The notes beneath the pieces were generated by a model. The model saw only the letters and a program-made list of their open reading frames with translations. It searched no databases and was not told the origin of the DNA. From Mycosarcoma maydis (Eukaryota > Basidiomycota > Ustilaginomycetes > Ustilaginales): 64,000 bases of DNA. Every line of letters starts with the position of its first letter. Position 1 is the stretch's first letter. The translations under genes were made by a program, and so were the position numbers. Location: positions 310,001-374,000 of the forward strand of contig NC_026491.1 in assembly GCF_000328475.2 (NCBI RefSeq), in the 5' to 3' direction. Shown here in pieces: positions 1 to 10,044 of this stretch.

Positions 1-1338
1 CTGCTCCAACAAAGAGCTAAGTTGGTGAGAGTATGACATCCACTCGAATGCACCTCCAGCGTCGTTTTGCGTTGCCTGCCGATCGAGCAGATCCACGATC
101 CGTTGCTGCTGAGCTAGCACCTTTTCGAGCGACTTGAGCTGGCTGTTATGTAGCTCGATCGCGTGCAATCGATTCTTCTTCTCATGCAGTTCCTGCAAGA
201 TCGCGTGCAGATCAGACGACTTGCTTCGTCGTCTATCCAGCTCTACTTGTAGCGCCTCGATCTGCGCAGCAGATGCCTTGTCAGCTGCGTCGCGATCGTT
301 TTGCTGCTGTTGCAACTCTGCACTTGCAGCGCTTGCGGCGTCCGGGTCAACTTGCAGCTGCGCCATGCGTCCGCAAGCGTCGCAGTCAATACCGGGCGTG
401 TTTGTGGAGGAGAGTTGTTCTTGTAACTGCATCTGCAACGCCTCGATCTGCGCAGCTGACTTTTTCGCCGCCGCCGAGATCGTCAGCTCTTGCTCTGCTG
501 TGATCTGGTCGAGTTTAGCCGTGGTTTCGGTGAGCTTCTGTTGCAAACTCGACTGTGTCGAGTGAGACTGTTCAAGATGGGTCTGCAGCTCGGTTTCGCG
601 CTGACTTGCGGCGTCGAGTTGAGTTTGTAGCTGTTGGATCACTGCATCGGGATCGGGACTGGAAGGTGTAACGTGGCGTGCTGATGCGAGGTCTGCTTCG
701 AGCTCTTGAATCCTGACGCATAGCGTTTGGTTTTCGACGTTGGCGCTTTGCAGTGCGAGCGATGCTTCGGCAGTGGAAAACGAGAGCTGCTTGGCATGCT
801 GCTTGAAAGCGTCGGCCAGGGACTGTACGTCGTCGAGAAGGTCGGCGTCGAAGCTTCTGGCCACCTTTGTTTTTCCATTGGGCGTGGTAATGTGTGTCGA
901 GAGGGGGACGACGACCGACCTCTCTGGATCGTGTGTGATGCTCCGATCCAGACTGAACATGTCGTCTTCGAGTTCGGCGTGTGGAGACGACGGAGGGTGA
1001 GATGCGATCTTCGCGATCAGACGATGCACGAGTCGTTTCGCGCTCTTGAGTTCGGCAGCGAGTCGGTGCGCATGCGCCATGTCTATCGACGAGCTAGAAA
1101 TCGCAGATTCGCTCGAACTCGACGAACAAGTGAGCCGGTCTATGTCGGCCTCGAGGTGTCGAATGCGGTCGGTAGCCGTGGTCAGCTCGTCGGCAAGTGC
1201 AACGTTTTCTAGCTCCAGCACCTGTATCTGTCTCGCCGCGGTTGTTGGCGAGGAGAGGTCCGCATGGCTGATGGGCAACATGCTGATTCTACGTGACGCC
1301 ATAGGCGTACATGTGACGTCGAACGACGATTCCGACAT
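1..1338 (-). CDS. Coiled-coil protein, C-terminus beyond window
   Basis: An uninterrupted minus-strand frame of 446 codons starts at the ATG at 1338 and is still open at base 1, so the C-terminus is missing. The N-terminal ~60 residues are Ser/Thr-rich. The rest is rich in Gln, Glu, Leu and Ala with heptad-like spacing, typical of a long coiled coil. A short internal repeat, SAAQIEALQ, occurs twice (roughly residues 295 and 345), and a CDACG (CxxC) motif lies near residue 316. The opposite strand shows Ser/Cys-rich open frames that are only mirror images of these codons. I recognise no domain. Structural, kinetochore, spindle-pole or trafficking coiled-coil proteins are all possible, and function is left open. 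That it is a real gene is supported by the long stop-free frame and coherent composition. Confidence 0.75.
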   Translation of the reverse strand, partial: MSESSFDVTCTPMASRRISMLPISHADLSSPTTAARQIQVLELENVALADELTTATDRIRHLEADIDRLTCSSSSSESAISSSSIDMAHAHRLAAELKSAKRLVHRLIAKIASHPPSSPHAELEDDMFSLDRSITHDPERSVVVPLSTHITTPNGKTKVARSFDADLLDDVQSLADAFKQHAKQLSFSTAEASLALQSANVENQTLCVRIQELEADLASARHVTPSSPDPDAVIQQLQTQLDAASQRETELQTHLEQSHSTQSSLQQKLTETTAKLDQITAEQELTISAAAKKSAAQIEALQMQLQEQLSSTNTPGIDCDACGRMAQLQVDPDAASAASAELQQQQNDRDAADKASAAQIEALQVELDRRRSKSSDLHAILQELHEKKNRLHAIELHNSQLKSLEKVLAQQQRIVDLLDRQATQNDAGGAFEWMSYSHQLSSLLEQ

Positions 1339-1959
1339 GATGCTTTCCGCCTCCTCGTTGTTGATTGCTGGTAGTAGACGGATGGAAATCTAGGCTCAGC
1401 GCAAGTCAGTACAACAGTGTTAGACGATGATCCACTTCATCCGTCGACGTTTCGGTTTGCAGCTGCGTGTTCTTGCTCGACTTGCGAGTGGTAGATGCCA
1501 ACACACAAAGTAGCTGCTGTGGATAAGCTGCTGTGGATGAGCTGGTGTTGCGCGTGTATGCAGTCAACCGTGAACGCTCGATCGTGAAGGTCGATCAACA
1601 CATATCTTCCTTCCTCCACACGTTCAGCCGCCGCTGTTTTATCCCAACACGCCAAAAAACAACACTCACCACAAACAGCAAACAAGGGTCCTCCGTGCTC
1701 GAATCCAAGGCGTGTTCTACGTCACGTGCATTCCGCTTTTTCGTCTCATCCACACAATCTAACACTCTTTCTTTTTCGGCTCACGGCTCACGGCTCACGG
1801 CTTTTCACGTTTCACTCACGACTGGTGGCGTTGCACATCGGCGCACATGCTCGACCCAACAGAATCCATCTGGGCACAGAATGGGATTGATCATGGCACC
1901 GTTGGCGAGTGTTGAAGCATGAAGCAAAGGAGCATGTTTAGACAGGATGTTTGGTGCAA
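1339..1959. other. Intergenic: promoter of coiled-coil gene, DRS2 3' flank
   Basis: No gene is seen here. The segment holds the 5' flank of the coiled-coil gene and the 3' flank of DRS2. A short tandem array of the 7-mer CGGCTCA (about 3.5 copies) lies at 1777-1802. Confidence 0.6.
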
Positions 1960-4900
1960 CTACTGGCCGGAAGCCTTTGCAATGGTGGTATCGTACTTTC
2001 GAATGAGATCGGCGCTTCCTTCTGTCTGGCTGAACGCAAAGCCCCTTGTCCTCCTCATCCTTTGTACGGCGCGGACCTTCCTGATGGCTTTTTGGAACTG
2101 GTCCATTCTGGGCCTGTAATCCTGGAGGTTGTACTTCTGCACCTCCTGGACAATGTGGTAGCTCTCTGGCGTATAGGTGCGCTTCCAATACTTCCAGCAC
2201 AAGTCTCGGAGCAGGCAGATCGTGGGTACTACGAGCATGGCGAGCCAGAAATCGCTCAGACCGTACAGCCGCGGAACGATGCCGTCGTACTCCTTTGAGA
2301 AGCCCAGACGCGGCGCTATGAGCGCGTAGATTGCAATGAACGCAATCGTGAATAGGAGCGAGCCCGGGATAGCAGCAAACGTGTACTTGGTCCATACATC
2401 CGAGATCAACGCAGCTTTACCCAACACCGTCACCAAGACCACCATGAACAGCGTGGTACCCCATATCCACGAGTAGCTCGCATACCCATCCGTCAGTTGC
2501 GGTGAGCCCCAGAAAATCACCGTGACAAAGAGATAAGTGATCAGGCTGTGGAAAAACGCGTTGGCCGTCCAACCCCAGAATCGACGTTTATCAAAGTACA
2601 CCTGTCCGTACAGCTGCGGATACCGATCCAGCATTCGTGCCGATAGGAACTGATCAAAGATTCCAATCACCAGTGGCGGAAGCACGGTGAAGATGACGTT
2701 GTAGAATGAGAGCGTCCACGATTCGAATGCCACCTGACCAGAGAAGGAGTTCTGGAACGAGTACCAGAACAGAGTCATGTATAGCGTGATGTTCTTGTAA
2801 AAGCTGTAGAGGATCATCTTGCTCAAGCGCGCGTACGACCAGCTTCCGTGGACCAGCAGCAGTTTGCGCAGATAGCGGAACTGTGAAATGGCCACGTCAG
2901 CCGATCTCGCCGCTTGCAGTCCCTCGACACCACTGATGCCCACTCCGACGTGCGCCGCCTGGATCATGCTAACGTCGTTGGCGCCGTCTCCAATGGCGAG
3001 CAGCAACGACGACATGTTTTTCTTGACCAGCTTCACCACCAGCGCCTTCTGTAGCGGAGATACTCGACAGCAGATCACCGCTTTGCACAGCACCGCAAGC
3101 TCCAGAAACACTTTGGAGAGCTCCTTTTCCAGAGCAAACGTGAGCGATTTGCCGTCGATGACGAGCGCCATCTCTTCCTGCTCTACTCCCGCGGTGTTGC
3201 GTTGGTTCTTGATGGCTGTCAGGCGCTTGTTGAGCACCTCAGCGGTATCGTGAAGGTTGTCCTCGTTGATGATGACCAGATTCATGGATTCACTGATCAA
3301 CCGACAAGAGAGACCAATGTTGATCGCCGTTTCTTGGCGGTCGCCCGTCAACACCCAGATCTTGATGCCTGCCGATTGCAAAGTATGGATCGTATCCGGT
3401 ACACCGTCCTGCAGTTTGTCTTCGATCGCAGTTGCACCAAGCAGAAACATGTTCTGCTCGATCATCTCGGCCGCTTTATCGAGTGCTTCACTTCGGCCTT
3501 GAATGGTAGCAGCTGCTTGATCGTAGATCTTGGACCATTGTCGATACTCTTGCTCGCTCACCTCGCGCATGGCGATGCACAGCGTGCGCAAGCCTTCAGT
3601 AGCGTAATCTTCCAGATGAATCATGGTCTGATCTGTAAAAGGCTGGTTCTCGCTCAGCCTGGCAAGGATGACCGTGTCAGCTCCTTTGCAGTACAGCTTG
3701 ATCTTGCCATCGGGACAGCGTACCACGGTCGACATTCGCTTTCGCGTCGAGTTAAACTCGCAGACGTTGAGAATCTCCCATTCACGCTCGGTGCCGCGGA
3801 TATTGACAAACACCGAGCGTGGTTTGCGTGTGGTGAATTGGTAGCTGAGAGATTCTGCACCCGCCACGAGCGCTGCTTCGTCCGGGCTGGATGCTTGGAA
3901 GATGACCTTGTCTCCCTTCCGCTCTGGGATCACAGTGTGGCAGACGGCGAGCAGAGTGAGGAACTCGTCAATCACGGCGCTGCTGCCGTCATCTGGCGTT
4001 CGACCGTCCATGATCGCCTTGAGCTCGTGCCACGTCCTCTGACCACCGATCTCTCTTCCATCGGGCCCGATTTCGCCTGTGCCTTGCTTGCTCTCGTCGA
4101 TGACGTCGGTGAACGAGATTCCGCCGATACTGGCCTGCTTGAACTCCATCTCGTTTTTAGTGAGCGTACCGGTCTTGTCCGAGAAGATGTAGTCGATCTG
4201 ACCGAGCTCCTCGACCAAGCTACTGGTTCGACAGAGGGCGGGTGTGTCGGTGGGTGCATAGTACATGTCGAGATCCGAGTTGATGAGCATGGCCTGCTGA
4301 TACTTGACCACTTCGACAGTGACGATGAGTGAGATGGGGATCAAGTTGTTGTAGGCGATAACAAAAGTGAGGATGTCCTCTACGAACTGACGTGCTTTGC
4401 CTTTGCCCTCCTGGTTGAGCAAGAGGTACTTCATTTCGGAGGCGTAGGCAGTGTTGCGGACGATAGCACCGATTGACGAAGCGACCGAGAGCGCAAGCAG
4501 CAAGATAAAGAGAAGCAGGATCTGCACGTTGACCTGTTTCTCCACCGCAGTTCGCTTGATAGGCGCTGCAGTGGCATTTCGCATGAGCTTAGTCTCGTGA
4601 CCGGTGAAGACAACCAGACCGTAGACCCACGGAGTATTTCGTAGCTGCGCGCCTCGAAGCAAGAGCTGCTCGGGGCTGAGCGGAGCCTTGCGCATAGGTG
4701 TGCCGCTGAAGCCGGGCGTTGAGCTGAGCTGGATGTTGAGTGTAGCATCAAAAGTGTAGAGACTGTTGTTGGGCTGTTCCGAAGTGAGGTTACCACGGAG
4801 GGTGGAAGCGGCGCTCGACGAGGTGAGCTTGGCCGTGTCTGGCGAGGCCTGTTTGATTTTAAGATTGGTCTCTCCGTCCAGGTTGGCAGTCTCAATGTAG

Positions 4901-6114
4901 CAAAGACCTTCAGGCTCGGAGCTGGAGAGAAGGACCAGATCGGCTGGGAAGAACTCGTTGTTCTCGACGCGGATGATGTCACCGACGCGAATATGTCTCC
5001 ACCTTCTGGGCTCAAACCAGCCGGTGCCAGGATCGAGGACGTGCGAGATGCGCGCATTGAGCTCGGAATCAGACTGATGTCTTTTGATGTCCTCTTTGAT
5101 CTCTTTGAAAGCGGAAGCGAGGAGGACGAGTGCCATAGGTACGATGGTGGTCCAACGATTGGTGGGCGATACACCGGGGATCTGCTGAATGCAAGCAGTG
5201 AAGAGGACAAAGACGTTTGCGTACTTGCTAAATTGCTCGACCCGGAACTTGGGCACAAAGGTGAGCACGTTGTACTTGGATGTACTGACGTAGTTGTCGA
5301 GGAAATCGCTCTTGTCGTTCGAGAGGGGGTCATTGAGCTGTACGATGCGGTCGCCTGAGCGCTTCTCTTGCTGTCTTCGTCGACGGAGGACGGTATCGAC
5401 GTCAGCTTTGAGCGCTCTCATGCTCCTCTTGAGGCCATCCGTAAGACCGTCACGGGGAGGCTTGCGGCTGGTGCCCGATGTGAGACCAACAGCTCTTCCT
5501 GCTGACCGGCTGGAAGCGCTTCGACGAGCTGCATTGGAAGCGTGGCCCGAGGGAGTGCTGTAAGGGAGGTATGCTGGGTCATCCATGGGAGAGGATTCGT
5601 CGTCGTCCGCTTCGATGCTCTTAAAGCTATGTCTTGCGGCGTAGGCATCGGCAAAGGGACCTTCTGTAGAGTAGGCTGCGTGTTGGTAGCCTGCTGGCGT
5701 TTGTGCGCTTGCAGCTAGAGGCAGTCCGGACTCGACGCTGCCTTGCATATGGGAACCTAGAGGTGCGGGCGCATCAAGACCCATGGCGGTATCATGGTGA
5801 TCGAACGAGGCAGTTGAAATCGCAAACGGATCGGAGGCATAGCGTGAAGAGGCGGTGGGTGGATAGGCTTGGTTTTGAGACGAGGCGGTGGCACGATGAT
5901 CGGCGTCCAAGTGGTGGAAGTCGTCGCCCATCAGATCGGGGTCGTCTGCATCGACGAGAACATGCGATGGTCCGGAAGCGGATGGTTGCAATTGCTGATG
6001 GACGCCAAAGCTATCTTGTGAAGTGTCAAAGTCGGCAAACGGGTCGTGTTGCACGGGTTGACGAGGCGCGCGTTGTTGGCCGCGAGGGCTGACGAAATCG
6101 TCATAGTCGTCCAT
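1960..6114 (-). CDS. DRS2: P4-type ATPase, phospholipid flippase (Drs2 type)
   Basis: A 1384-residue single-exon protein. P4-ATPases move aminophospholipids such as phosphatidylserine from the lumenal to the cytosolic leaflet; Drs2 acts at the trans-Golgi and in endosomal recycling with a Cdc50 partner. Visible hallmarks are the actuator motif DGET (residues 413-416), the phosphorylation motif DKTGTLT with the catalytic Asp at 646, the P4-specific PISL motif in TM4 just before it, the hinge motif GDGANDV near residue 1040, and about ten hydrophobic segments. The C-terminal tail carries RGFAFSQ, the signature of the Drs2 autoinhibitory tail, which favours Drs2 over Dnf1/2 or Neo1. The N-terminal ~230 residues are a polar, probably disordered extension rich in Asp, Gln, Ser and His. 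The start at 6114 opens MDDYDDF; no intron is needed. The family call is firm; the substrate is inferred from the family. Confidence 0.95.
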   Translation of the reverse strand: MDDYDDFVSPRGQQRAPRQPVQHDPFADFDTSQDSFGVHQQLQPSASGPSHVLVDADDPDLMGDDFHHLDADHRATASSQNQAYPPTASSRYASDPFAISTASFDHHDTAMGLDAPAPLGSHMQGSVESGLPLAASAQTPAGYQHAAYSTEGPFADAYAARHSFKSIEADDDESSPMDDPAYLPYSTPSGHASNAARRSASSRSAGRAVGLTSGTSRKPPRDGLTDGLKRSMRALKADVDTVLRRRRQQEKRSGDRIVQLNDPLSNDKSDFLDNYVSTSKYNVLTFVPKFRVEQFSKYANVFVLFTACIQQIPGVSPTNRWTTIVPMALVLLASAFKEIKEDIKRHQSDSELNARISHVLDPGTGWFEPRRWRHIRVGDIIRVENNEFFPADLVLLSSSEPEGLCYIETANLDGETNLKIKQASPDTAKLTSSSAASTLRGNLTSEQPNNSLYTFDATLNIQLSSTPGFSGTPMRKAPLSPEQLLLRGAQLRNTPWVYGLVVFTGHETKLMRNATAAPIKRTAVEKQVNVQILLLFILLLALSVASSIGAIVRNTAYASEMKYLLLNQEGKGKARQFVEDILTFVIAYNNLIPISLIVTVEVVKYQQAMLINSDLDMYYAPTDTPALCRTSSLVEELGQIDYIFSDKTGTLTKNEMEFKQASIGGISFTDVIDESKQGTGEIGPDGREIGGQRTWHELKAIMDGRTPDDGSSAVIDEFLTLLAVCHTVIPERKGDKVIFQASSPDEAALVAGAESLSYQFTTRKPRSVFVNIRGTEREWEILNVCEFNSTRKRMSTVVRCPDGKIKLYCKGADTVILARLSENQPFTDQTMIHLEDYATEGLRTLCIAMREVSEQEYRQWSKIYDQAAATIQGRSEALDKAAEMIEQNMFLLGATAIEDKLQDGVPDTIHTLQSAGIKIWVLTGDRQETAINIGLSCRLISESMNLVIINEDNLHDTAEVLNKRLTAIKNQRNTAGVEQEEMALVIDGKSLTFALEKELSKVFLELAVLCKAVICCRVSPLQKALVVKLVKKNMSSLLLAIGDGANDVSMIQAAHVGVGISGVEGLQAARSADVAISQFRYLRKLLLVHGSWSYARLSKMILYSFYKNITLYMTLFWYSFQNSFSGQVAFESWTLSFYNVIFTVLPPLVIGIFDQFLSARMLDRYPQLYGQVYFDKRRFWGWTANAFFHSLITYLFVTVIFWGSPQLTDGYASYSWIWGTTLFMVVLVTVLGKAALISDVWTKYTFAAIPGSLLFTIAFIAIYALIAPRLGFSKEYDGIVPRLYGLSDFWLAMLVVPTICLLRDLCWKYWKRTYTPESYHIVQEVQKYNLQDYRPRMDQFQKAIRKVRAVQRMRRTRGFAFSQTEGSADLIRKYDTTIAKASGQ

Positions 6115-7086
6115 CCTGCCGACCTAGACAACCAAGGCAAGCAGTTAGAGGTGTTGCATGAAGCACAACTGTTGCAATGAGGCCCTAGCGCGGCGAATTT
6201 TCGCCAAGTCGAGCTGGGGTTGCTTGTTGCAACAGGAGCGAGCGAGAGGAGTGTGCGATGGTGCTAGATTGAGGGACGATCGTTCGACAGCCGTTGACGT
6301 TCGCAGTTGTTGCCGTGAATAAGCTAAAGTTGCTACGCGTATCGCAAGGATGATGTGGGAGCCAAGAAGAGGCAGCAAAGTCTGGAACGAGGCAAAGCAA
6401 GATCGATAGCTGTAACGCGCCTTGCGGCCAACAAGGGTCCCACAGCGACAGCGACAGCAGTACAGCAGCAAACTCACAGACTAGCACAGCTCCTCGCGGA
6501 CCCAACATGGAAAGCAGTTTCGAGTTGAGTGCACACAACAAACCACGAACCACGAACCACGAACAGAGCGACTAAGTTGACTTGGGTTTATTTCAAGATT
6601 CGTGATTCACTCTATTCACGATTCACGATTGTGTGGTGCACAGCCAATATTAATAATTCGTGATTCGCAGTCTGAGTCGTCACAGAGTCAGTCACACGTC
6701 AGTCACGAGTCACGAGTCACGAGTCACGCACACCGTGAATGCTAGACCATTCACGATTCGTGTTCGTGATTTTCTTGATTCGTGATTCTTGAATTTCTTT
6801 CGCCTGCGCACGTGGCGCCGAGCCTCACGCCAGCAACTCACGGCTGTGAGATTCTTGTCATTCAACACGTCATACGTCGACAGACGACTTTTTCAAATGT
6901 GTTAGGTCACTTTGTATAACTTGAGAAGAAAAAAATCGGCAGTCGGGACAACGCTTGGACCCATGCACGATGGATTCACGATTGGGTCGAGGATTCATGA
7001 TTTGTCGAAACCATGTCGCGCTCAGCAAGTATCTTTTGGTCCACATTCTTTGTCTCGCACTGTCGACATCATACCACGGCTCAAGC
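6115..7086. other. Intergenic, divergent promoter region rich in TCGTGA motifs
   Basis: No gene is supported. The segment separates the divergent DRS2 and pinin-like genes. From 6540 to 6800 it is densely packed with variants of ATTCGTGATT, AATCACGAAC and the tandem form AGTCACG (6703-6727). Short open frames here are not conserved-looking. Confidence 0.6.
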
Positions 7087-7980
7087 ATGGCCAATGTGCA
7101 AGAGGACCACAGCGATCGGTGCGAGACTGTACGCTCAACGCCATGCACAAGTGGATTGCCGGATAGAGAACAAGACGACGGTGTTGAATTGGAGCATGTT
7201 GGCGTACACCGCCCGCAACGTTCTCCGACGCCGCAATCACGACCCAACTCCAGTCCAGCTCAGCCTCGTAGTCCGTCTGTTGCACTACGTGGGGTGAAAC
7301 GCAACACAACATGTTCGCCAGTTCCCGAAGAAGCTACGCACACATCGACGAACGATGCTCAATGCGAAGCTGTGCGGAAAAAACCACGTGCACTCGCAGC
7401 GGTGCACTCGGATGTGGACGCCAAGAAGCGTGGACAGGGGCTGTTTGGTCTACTGACATCGACGCTCTCACAATTCAAGCGCGATGCCGAAAGCGACCGT
7501 GCTTCGAGCGCCGCCCAACGCAGAGCCCAGATCGAAGCTCGTCTTGCCGATAAACTCAAGCTGTCCGAACGCGCAATGGATGCTACCCAACAAAGAAGAG
7601 CACTCGTATGGCAAGCTAGACAACTAGCCGAACAAATTGGCTCGGGCGATGCACAAAGAAAAACCATCAGAGCCATGAAACGGCGTATGGCGAGTTTCCT
7701 CTATACGCCGCATCATGCAACATCAACAAGAGGCCACCATAGATTGGCAGCGCACATCCCAATGTCGCACACAGCCACGCGTAGAATGCGAGATGCCGAC
7801 AGTGGGTTTTCGGTGTATTTTCTACCCGGGAAAACGCTCCCAGAGCAGGAAGACATGCTAAACGACCAGGAGGACAGCGTCGACGAAAACATCGATGCCT
7901 TCGATGACCACTGGGACGAAACCCGCACCAAGCTTCTCCGCCAGCTCGACGAGGTCAAGGCCAAACTCAGCCAGACGTGA
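7087..7980 (+). CDS. Pinin/SDK/MemA-domain protein
   Basis: 297 residues from the ATG at 7087. The frame is open further upstream to 6955, but that stretch reads through motif-rich intergenic DNA, so the inner ATG (MANVQEDHS) is preferred. Residues ~115-165 contain RGQGLFGLLTSTLSQFKRD followed by a charged helix (AQRRAQIEARLADKLK). This matches the pinin/SDK/MemA signature of a short LFG-type motif, a helix and a Arg/Glu-rich coiled coil. Pinin proteins associate with the exon-junction/ASAP splicing machinery in the nucleus. The N-terminal third is Pro/Ser-rich and disordered; the C-terminus is acidic then helical (DETRTKLLRQLDEVKAKL). The family call rests on the short domain only. A nuclear RNA-processing role is inferred. 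Confidence 0.7.
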   Translation: MANVQEDHSDRCETVRSTPCTSGLPDREQDDGVELEHVGVHRPQRSPTPQSRPNSSPAQPRSPSVALRGVKRNTTCSPVPEEATHTSTNDAQCEAVRKKPRALAAVHSDVDAKKRGQGLFGLLTSTLSQFKRDAESDRASSAAQRRAQIEARLADKLKLSERAMDATQQRRALVWQARQLAEQIGSGDAQRKTIRAMKRRMASFLYTPHHATSTRGHHRLAAHIPMSHTATRRMRDADSGFSVYFLPGKTLPEQEDMLNDQEDSVDENIDAFDDHWDETRTKLLRQLDEVKAKLSQT

Positions 7981-8217
7981 CCGCGCAAGCCACCGCTTGT
8001 TTGTGACCATGTCGACCTCACACCCACCACCATGTACAATACACCCATGTAGACACGATACCCGCCATTCACAACTCGATCCCACCGCGCAAACAATCAC
8101 GATTATCCAATTGATAGCGGCCCAAACGAAAACATGGCAATTCCAATTCCTTAAGGGTCCTATTCACCAAGTACAGGCTCTCGGCATGACGATGAAGGAG
8201 CCACACAGATTCGCAGC

Positions 8218-9699
8218 TCAGCAGAGCGTGTCATTGTAGTATTCGGGCGGACGAGCCTGTGGAAAGCCGAACGGCGGTGCGTGCGACTGCGAATCGGCTT
8301 GACCCGAGTAGCCTGGCGCGCCAACGCTGGGGTTGGGCATGGCAAACCCACCAGTGCCAGGCATAAAACCTGCAGTGCCAGCAGCGCCGCCGCTACCAGG
8401 ATAACTCGACGCATTATCAGCCAAAGCTTGCGCAAGATCGCGTTGACCGTACGCTGGTTGAGACGAGTACGCGGGTGGGTAGGGTGGTGGTCCCGGCGCG
8501 CCTGGTTGTGAAGCGCCGTATGGTTGATACGCCGACGGGGCGTTCGGAGGAGCGTAGCCGTGCGCGGGAGCTGAGTAGCCTACTCCAGGCGGTGGTCCGT
8601 ACGACGACTGCGGTGGATACGGCTGCTGCTTTTGGTGCTGACCCTGATACGGCGCTGCGCCGGGCCCAGGGTACGAGGGCTGATGCGAGTATCCACTCAA
8701 GCCAGCATCCACCCCCTGCGGAGGAAACGCGCCACCCGCACTCGGCACCGGAGCTGCGCCTTGTAGAGCTGCATCCCACTCGCTCCTGAACGTCTGCATC
8801 CGCGCTCGGAACCTTTTCTCCTTTTTGCGCTTCTTCGACTCCTTCTTCTGCCTCCTCTTCATGGCGGTGCGACTCCGGCTGCTATCCTTTTCGTTTTCAT
8901 CGCTGGCATCGTATGACGTGTCGATGGGCCCGAGTAGAAGTTTGAGGCAGTACAGCTCCTGGGTGAGCTCGATTCCGGTACTCTGTTTCACCTGCTTGGA
9001 TTCGATAGCAATGTCCGAACAGACGTCGACCAAGTCACCCACAACGGGGTCGTTGTCGATGGTATCGAGCCATTCCTGCGCCTCGCGATCGTTTCCGACC
9101 GCAGCGATCTGGAACGACACTGCATCCTCACCGTATCGTGTCCATGCTAGTCTGCGCTTGGTACGTTTCAGAACTTGGACCATCTTGTCGCCCTTCTCGC
9201 TCGATCCAGTCGGTCTTCCATCTGTGATGACGAGCACAAGTGCTGGCTTGAGCAATCTGCCCTTCTTAGCGGGAGTCAGCACCAAAGGTTGGAGGATCTT
9301 GGTTTCGAGTGATGAGCCCATAGGAGTAGCTCTTCCGTCGTAGGCGCATCGCGAAGTCAACTGTTCTGCTTCGGCGACGTTGTGAATGCGCTGTTGCGAC
9401 GAGCTGTTCATCCAAGCGACCTCCATTCCGTCGGGATCGAATCGGGCAGCGGCGTCGGTTGCGCGTTTCAGAATATCCGCCAGTGCATCTCTTCGGCGCG
9501 TGCCCTCGCTATGCATCGACGCGCTGTCATCGAGCAGGAACATGACATCGAACAGCGCGAGCTTGACCAAATCTTGCGCCAAGTATGGTGGCAACTGCCA
9601 GCTGTCGGCACACTGTTGCAGAGCACCAGAGCTGGCGATGTGCTGAGCAATGCGTGCTACATCGGCAAACGTGTAGAAGGGGTACAGATATTGATCCAT
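8218..9699 (-). CDS. von Willebrand factor A-domain protein with PGY-rich tail
   Basis: 493 residues. Residues ~45-240 form a vWA domain: a hydrophobic strand (FDVMFLLDDS), the MIDAS metal site DDSAS (residues 55-59), a second-loop Thr in ATPMGSS (~128), and ITDGRP near residue 160 supplying the third MIDAS Asp. A basic stretch (RRQKKESKKRKKEKR, ~290-305) looks like a nuclear localisation signal. The C-terminal ~180 residues are Pro/Gly/Tyr/Gln low complexity, as in fungal proteins that bind or phase-separate through such tails. There is no signal peptide, so an intracellular role is likely. Proteins with this layout are common in basidiomycetes but lack an assigned function that I know. The start at 9699 lies 33 bp from the stop of the upstream gene. 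Confidence 0.85.
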   Translation of the reverse strand: MDQYLYPFYTFADVARIAQHIASSGALQQCADSWQLPPYLAQDLVKLALFDVMFLLDDSASMHSEGTRRRDALADILKRATDAAARFDPDGMEVAWMNSSSQQRIHNVAEAEQLTSRCAYDGRATPMGSSLETKILQPLVLTPAKKGRLLKPALVLVITDGRPTGSSEKGDKMVQVLKRTKRRLAWTRYGEDAVSFQIAAVGNDREAQEWLDTIDNDPVVGDLVDVCSDIAIESKQVKQSTGIELTQELYCLKLLLGPIDTSYDASDENEKDSSRSRTAMKRRQKKESKKRKKEKRFRARMQTFRSEWDAALQGAAPVPSAGGAFPPQGVDAGLSGYSHQPSYPGPGAAPYQGQHQKQQPYPPQSSYGPPPGVGYSAPAHGYAPPNAPSAYQPYGASQPGAPGPPPYPPAYSSQPAYGQRDLAQALADNASSYPGSGGAAGTAGFMPGTGGFAMPNPSVGAPGYSGQADSQSHAPPFGFPQARPPEYYNDTLC

Positions 9700-9732
9700 A
9701 ACGCAAGTGGCGAGCAGATTCGCGATGTGCTT

Positions 9733-10044
9733 CTAGTCGCGTAACGACTCCCATCCCAGACTCGGGTTTTTGGTGGCCACGTGCGCAGCGTTGAGGTTGG
9801 CGACCGGAGGCTTGTTCTGTTGCTGTTGATGATGGTGCGCTGCATAGGCTGCTCCACCTACAGCTACGCCACCCCATGAAGAGGCATGCGAATTGGATCC
9901 CGATGAAGAAGACATGGGAGCTGCGCCGACTTGATGTTGATACGCAGTGGTTTGGCGTTGGTTTTTCTGGGAAGCCTTGTACAGAATGCATGCTGTGACA
10001 CCGACAGCTAGACCAGCGAGAACGAGTTTCATGTTGAATCTCAT
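9733..10044 (-). CDS. Small single-pass membrane protein
   Basis: 103 residues from the ATG at 10044 (MRFNMKLVLAG). The frame extends 49 codons further upstream, but those codons read through AATCACGAAT-type promoter DNA, so the inner start is chosen. Residues ~5-22 form one hydrophobic segment (LVLAGLAVGVTACILY) followed by KASQKNQR, the layout of an N-terminal signal anchor. The remainder is low complexity: Ser-rich, then Gly/Ala, then HHHQQQQ. It ends in a more ordered NPSLGWESLRD. No family is recognised. Only 33 bp separate its stop from the next gene, unusually tight for this genome. Confidence 0.55.
   Translation of the reverse strand: MRFNMKLVLAGLAVGVTACILYKASQKNQRQTTAYQHQVGAAPMSSSSGSNSHASSWGGVAVGGAAYAAHHHQQQQNKPPVANLNAAHVATKNPSLGWESLRD

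Noticed and set aside
1805..2395. 196-codon minus frame overlapping the DRS2 C-terminus
   Set aside because: Out-of-frame shadow; the DRS2 tail (RGFAFSQ) is in the other frame.
3202..4332. 376-codon open frame antisense to DRS2
   Set aside because: Lies opposite the catalytic P domain of DRS2 and has no recognisable features.
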